Below, in pieces: positions 5,773-8,830 of a stretch of 8,830 nucleotides of DNA (position 1 is its first letter; every line of letters starts with the position of its first letter). Source of the stretch: Methanocorpusculaceae archaeon UBA425 (lineage in GTDB: Archaea; Halobacteriota; Methanomicrobia; Methanomicrobiales; Methanocorpusculaceae); NCBI GenBank assembly GCA_002506085.1, contig DAWV01000026.1, positions 449-9,278 on the forward strand, in the 5' to 3' direction. Position numbers and translations under genes: made by a program. Under the pieces are notes generated by a model. The model worked only from the letters and a program-made list of their open reading frames with translations. It searched no databases and was not told the origin of the DNA.

Positions 5773-7261
5773 ACGTTCGGTTGAGGATCTGATTTCGGAG
5801 ATTCAGTATAAGGCGAAGATTACGAGAGGGGTTGCCGACAGGACGGTGAGGGACTGGTTCACGAAAGGTGTCAAAGCCCCCGATCTGAGCCGTGAAGGGG
5901 TAGTTACGGAACTTTATCTGGTTTATCTGCCGTTCTGGCGATTTGTGGCGCAGGGGAAGGCGGTGGCCTGCGGTTATTCGGAATATACGGAGAAGACCGG
6001 GAATGTTATCAGGAATATCTTCGAGGAACTGATTGATGAGGAGTTTATCTGGACGGAATGTGCCTGTGATACCGGTAAATGCGGGATTACGAAGCTCTGG
6101 CTGGATCCGGGAGGGGAGGTTCCTTATGTCCGCGGGTCGGTTGTTTCGATGGACGCGGGCGGGTCGGCGATTGAGGCGAGCAAACGCGGGCGTGAAGAAG
6201 TTCACCGGATGATTAAGGAGGCGGCGGCAAAACGTATTCAGGTTTTGACGCTCGAAAAGACGTTTCTGATTCCGAAGGTCTTCGAGCTGGTGTATGCCCC
6301 GGTCTGGATTGCCCACTATTCCTATAAAGGCGGGGATTATACGGCGATTGTGGATGGGGTGAGAGGCGAGGTTCTCGGAGGGACGGCGCCGAATAATCTT
6401 ACCGCACGTACGAGAATGATGATTCTTACGTTTACGGCGGGCGGTATTATGATCGGGTCGTCGATTGCTATGCTGATTCACCCGGGACCCTATCAGATTT
6501 CGGAGTTGTTCCAGATTATTCTGCTTTTGCTGGGTATCGCGATGTGTATGGCGGCCTATCCGGCATTTAAGGAGGGGAGGACGTTTGTCAGTTCAGGGTC
6601 GATGCAGCATATTCTGGCACTTTCTCCGGCGACGCGTGTCCCGAAACAGCTTACGGATAATGAGATTCTGAATCATGAGTCGACTTTGCTGAAATGCCCG
6701 GTCTGCGGCGAGGTGGTTGAGCAGCCGTGGGGAGAGGTGGTTTCAGCCTGTAAGAAATGTCATCATCTTCTTGATGTCACGGCAAATACGGTGAAGCTTG
6801 TTCCGTATGATGTCGCAAAACCCGATCTGCTTGCCAGGACTGCTATGAAAGGGATGGATCCCGAGTATATTCCGTTCTGGAAGTTCGAGGTGGATTTCAA
6901 TGTTACCGATCGTCTTGCCGGCGGGGAGACGAAAACAGGACTTCCGGATATTTCGGGGAAACGGAGTTATTATATTTGTGCGGCAGATATTCCGAGATAT
7001 GTTTCCGAGCCGTGGGAGATTGATCTGACTATCAGGAATCCGGAGATTGTGGAGGATTTTGCCGGACGCGAGGGGACGTATCTGACGATTCTGATGAATC
7101 AGAATACCGCACGGAAACTTACGGAGTTTCTGTATCTGCGGTATGAAACAGAAAAACCGGGTATTCTGCAGGTTCTCAGATATAATTTCCAGGTTGATAA
7201 TGCGAGAATCCTGTATATTCCCTATTATAAAGAAAAGACGTCATACATTCCGGGGATCTGA
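5762..7261 (+). CDS. Unknown membrane protein with zinc ribbon and repeated PFW modules
   Basis: A 499-residue protein whose function I do not recognise. Its order of parts is: a charged helical start with RDWFTKG (30-36); VYLPFWRF (54-61); a small cysteine cluster CACDTGKC (100-107); VYAPVWIAHYSYKGGDYTAI (177-196) with VDGVRGEVLGG following (197-207); two membrane helices (about 217-239 and 247-268); a zinc ribbon with CPVC (312-315) and CKKC (330-333); then a third PFW module YIPFWKFEVDF (369-379); and near the end LYIPYYKEKTSY (484-495). The first half repeats the layout of the upstream protein. The second half looks like a further copy headed by a zinc ribbon but lacking its own membrane helices. 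Zinc binding is inferred from the paired CxxC motifs. It is probably membrane-anchored with two soluble domains on the same side. A role in protein assembly or membrane-linked regulation is possible, but nothing proves it. The start is set by GGAGG and the 11-base overlap. Confidence 0.82.
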   Translation: MVLERSVEDLISEIQYKAKITRGVADRTVRDWFTKGVKAPDLSREGVVTELYLVYLPFWRFVAQGKAVACGYSEYTEKTGNVIRNIFEELIDEEFIWTECACDTGKCGITKLWLDPGGEVPYVRGSVVSMDAGGSAIEASKRGREEVHRMIKEAAAKRIQVLTLEKTFLIPKVFELVYAPVWIAHYSYKGGDYTAIVDGVRGEVLGGTAPNNLTARTRMMILTFTAGGIMIGSSIAMLIHPGPYQISELFQIILLLLGIAMCMAAYPAFKEGRTFVSSGSMQHILALSPATRVPKQLTDNEILNHESTLLKCPVCGEVVEQPWGEVVSACKKCHHLLDVTANTVKLVPYDVAKPDLLARTAMKGMDPEYIPFWKFEVDFNVTDRLAGGETKTGLPDISGKRSYYICAADIPRYVSEPWEIDLTIRNPEIVEDFAGREGTYLTILMNQNTARKLTEFLYLRYETEKPGILQVLRYNFQVDNARILYIPYYKEKTSYIPGI

Positions 7262-7287
7262 TTTTCCCGGTTTGTGTAAGGTGTGTT

Positions 7288-7328
7288 CCGGGTTTGATGA
7301 TAGTGAGTATGTACTCAGATAAACCCGG
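7288..7328. terminator. Nested inverted repeat between convergent genes
   Basis: An outer stem CCGGGTTT/AAACCCGG (7288-7295/7321-7328) encloses an inner stem TGAGTA/TACTCA (7304-7309/7312-7317). It lies 27 bases after the plus-strand operon and about 100 bases beyond the fno stop on the other strand. Being symmetrical, it could serve as a shared transcript end or RNA-stability structure for both. No long T run follows on either strand, so true termination is uncertain. Confidence 0.45.
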
Positions 7329-7431
7329 ATTATAAGGGAGAAATATCCATGACCCCTCGTTATTTATGGCAGACCTTTGGCAGTAATTGCTTTTTCGGTC
7401 ACACACGCTGCGGTGTTTTCAGATTATCGGG

Positions 7432-8109
7432 TTATTTAAAGTAGACTCCGACATCCTTGAGACCATTTCTCATTGCTATCGTGATGACGAGCGGGGTGAT
7501 GCCTTCTACGACTTTTGTCATTGCGAGAGGGCCGGCGTCGAGCGGTTTGAGTTTGGATACGCTGCCGACGAGTTCCATTACGGTTTTCTTTGCTTCTTCA
7601 TCATCACCGCAGACGGCGACGCTGTAATCAAGTTCTTCATCAAGCATCATCCATTTGTTGGCCGCAACATTGTTGAATGCGGCGATGAGGCGGGTTGATT
7701 CGGGGAGCATTTTCCTGATGGCGAGTGCGGCGGAGCCTTCTGCCGGTGCGTCGGGGAGGAAGTATTTTTCCTTCGGGTTTCTGATCATCGGGTTGATGAG
7801 GGTGATGACGATTTTGTTTTCAAAGGCGGCTTTTCCAATGGTTTCAATCGTTCCCTGGACTCTTTCGAAGGGTAGGGAGATGATCAGAATGTCTGATGAG
7901 CATACATCTTCGTTTGTCGTGCCGGAGCACGTGGTAGCGGTGCATTTCCGGTCCTTCAGTTCGCAGACGACACCGTCTGCGGCAACGCAAGCCTTGGAGG
8001 CTTCCCGGGAGCCGATGATTACGTCAAATTTACCGCCGAGGCAGATTCTGCGGGCAAGACCTTCACCGATGTTTCCGGTTCCGCCAATGATTCCTACTGT
8101 TTTTGTCAT
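7432..8109 (-). CDS. fno: F420H2:NADP oxidoreductase (Fno)
   Basis: Fno transfers hydride between reduced coenzyme F420 and NADP+, linking the methanogen's F420 pool to NADPH for biosynthesis; it is cytosolic. From ATG 8109 the product is 225 residues, the usual family size. Recognisable parts are the dinucleotide-binding loop IIGGTGNIGEGLARR (7-21), SRE (34-36) at the end of the second strand where NADP phosphate is bound, LINPM (104-108), LIAAFNNVAA (141-150), LDAGPLAMTKVVEGITPLVI (190-209) and the terminal GLKDVGVYFK. An in-frame ATG at 8142 would add 11 residues before the normal start. The stretch just upstream of 8109 has only a weak AGG, so the choice rests on family length. Seven cysteines, five of them within residues 41-70, are somewhat many. 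The gene is alone and points toward the PFW operon. Confidence 0.93.
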   Translation of the reverse strand: MTKTVGIIGGTGNIGEGLARRICLGGKFDVIIGSREASKACVAADGVVCELKDRKCTATTCSGTTNEDVCSSDILIISLPFERVQGTIETIGKAAFENKIVITLINPMIRNPKEKYFLPDAPAEGSAALAIRKMLPESTRLIAAFNNVAANKWMMLDEELDYSVAVCGDDEEAKKTVMELVGSVSKLKPLDAGPLAMTKVVEGITPLVITIAMRNGLKDVGVYFK

Positions 8110-8200
8110 GAGATTAATCCTGCTGTTCTTATCGATTGACATTTTTCAGGTGATACCGCCGAACGGAATTTCAACCGACATTTTTACTCTTAAGGTTTGT

Positions 8201-8210
8201 CTATATATAC
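8201..8210 (-). promoter_or_regulatory. TATA box of fno
   Basis: GTATATATAG on the minus strand is an excellent archaeal TATA box. Transcription would begin about 25 bases downstream, near 8179, leaving a leader of about 70 bases before ATG 8109. The first bases of that leader include an ATG at 8181 with an 11-codon reading frame ending at TGA 8148-8146, three bases before the in-frame ATG 8142. Confidence 0.6.
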
Positions 8211-8218
8211 TCTTTTTG

Positions 8219-8242
8219 CTCCTGTGATTTGAGAATCAGGAG
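8219..8242. other. Imperfect inverted repeat upstream of the fno TATA box
   Basis: CTCCT (8219-8223) pairs with AGGAG (8238-8242), and GATT (8226-8229) pairs with AATC (8234-8237), with two unpaired bases between the stems on the left. It sits just upstream of the TATA box, where archaeal activators usually bind, so it could be an operator. It could equally be chance. Confidence 0.3.
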
Positions 8243-8340
8243 TGTCGTGCAGTCATATTTCGCCTGTTTTTGAAAAGAGTGTATTTAGTCAGCAATTCTA
8301 TTACTATCGATTCTATTAATAGATAATGTGTTGTCTTACG

Positions 8341-8500
8341 GGCGGGTTGGATGCGAAGCAGACGGCCTCAGCGGAGCAAACCGAAGGTTTGCGACTGCGG
8401 ACTGCCCCGAAGGGGCAGGCTTAGCGAGTCGGAAAGTAAGGCGATAGACTTGCGAACAAGCGAGCGAAGCGAGTCGGAGAGCAAATCTCTGATTTGCGAA
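8341..8500. repeat. Hairpin-array element, right copy (E2)
   Basis: A diverged relative of the element at 12-118, in the same orientation. It shares the opening GGCGGGTTGGATGCGAAGC and the segment around GAGCAAATCT...GATTTGCGA. Its perfect hairpins are GCAAACC-GAA-GGTTTGC (8376-8392), CTGCCCC-GAA-GGGGCAG (8402-8418) and GCAAATC-TCT-GATTTGC (8481-8497). A stretch without a good hairpin (8425-8478, with AGCGAGCGAAGCGAGTCGG) separates the last two. Unlike the left copy it is not embedded in the dispersed repeat. No reading frame is supported. Confidence 0.65.
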
Positions 8501-8745
8501 CGGAACGGGGGTATGCTCCTATAAATTCGGAATTCACTATTTTTCCGCGGATTCCCGGGGGATTATGCCGGGTTTGTGTTTTTTCTGCGGTCTGTTGATG
8601 CGCTTGTTTTTATTCCTGTTTTTTCGGTGCTATACTTTTCCTTTTTTGGCAGGGATTTTTTCGGGAGTTTTGAGATGTCGATTTGAAATAGGAGGTACGC
8701 AGGGGTGCTCTCAATCAAAAAAGGGGGGTAAGCCGATAGTTTACC
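8501..8745. other. T-rich non-coding tract
   Basis: No gene is supported in this stretch. It contains many T runs (for example 8578-8585, 8607-8612, 8619-8624, 8637-8647 with short breaks), which could stop rightward transcripts. There is a TATA-like CCTATAAAT near 8518-8526, and a GGAGG near 8691-8695 with no reading frame behind it. Confidence 0.4.
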
Positions 8746-8830
8746 GGATGTACGTCGGTTTCGTGTACGGGATTCTTTTTGATGGCCGTATCATCACACG
8801 GAAAACACTGAAATCACACAGAAACACGGA
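8746..8830 (-). repeat. Dispersed repeat, inverted copy D (cut by window end)
   Basis: The reverse complement of the full-length unit seen at 393-477. It begins GGATGTAC at 8746, runs through GATGGCCGTATCATCACACG (8781-8800) and continues into CACGGAAAACACTG and GAAACACGGA at the window edge. It matches 124-165 at 41 of 42 positions over its first half. It probably continues beyond the window. Confidence 0.8.

Noticed and set aside
5699..6481. A 260-codon open frame on the minus strand
   Set aside because: It lies entirely antisense to the PFW gene pair and has a shadow-type composition rich in Arg, Asn, Pro and His. The plus-strand genes have ribosome binding, domains and membrane helices.
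7655..8227. A 190-codon plus-strand frame antisense to fno
   Set aside because: The fno frame is a full-length match to a known family. The antisense frame runs on through the fno promoter without its own start signals.

Overview
The window looks like chromosomal DNA from a methanogenic archaeon. The best guess is an order Methanomicrobiales member of the Methanocorpusculum type, and that lineage call is an inference. The grounds are an F420H2:NADP oxidoreductase gene, strong GGAGGTGA-type ribosome binding sites inside operons, and AT-rich TATA-like boxes instead of bacterial -35/-10 promoters at the gene starts that lack such sites. Six protein genes occupy about 728-8109, with repeat-rich non-coding DNA at both ends.

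Left end (1-727): no credible gene. It holds a hairpin-array element (12-118), three direct copies of a short dispersed repeat (124-165, 393-477, 588-617), clusters of the heptamer TTCCGTG, a G10 run and a terminator for the first operon. Right end (8143-8830): the promoter region of the last gene, a second diverged hairpin array (8341-8500), a T-rich tract and an inverted copy of the dispersed repeat cut by the window edge. Comparing the copies suggests that the left hairpin array was inserted cleanly into a copy of the dispersed repeat.

Minus-strand operon (4949 down to 728): an AMP-forming acyl/aryl-CoA ligase, a fused energy-coupling-factor (ECF) transporter protein (substrate-binding membrane part plus two ATPases in one chain), and the transmembrane coupling protein EcfT. 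The spacings are 15 nt and 1 nt, and a T-rich terminator follows. This is a complete group-I-like ECF importer made from two polypeptides. The linked ligase suggests that the imported compound, or a product of it, is a carboxylic acid activated to a CoA thioester. The substrate is unknown.

Plus-strand operon (5092-7261): two translationally coupled, related membrane proteins that I cannot assign a function. They share a repeated tryptophan-rich motif ([YV]-x-P-F-W-[KR]-F), a second P-x-W...Y...G..G segment and a pair of membrane helices. The second protein adds a four-cysteine zinc ribbon and another PFW module. This is the least explained part of the window. It diverges from the ligase operon across a 142-bp AT-rich promoter region.

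The last gene (8109-7432, minus) encodes F420H2:NADP oxidoreductase, which exchanges hydride between reduced F420 and NADP+. It converges on the plus-strand operon across 170 bp containing a nested hairpin.
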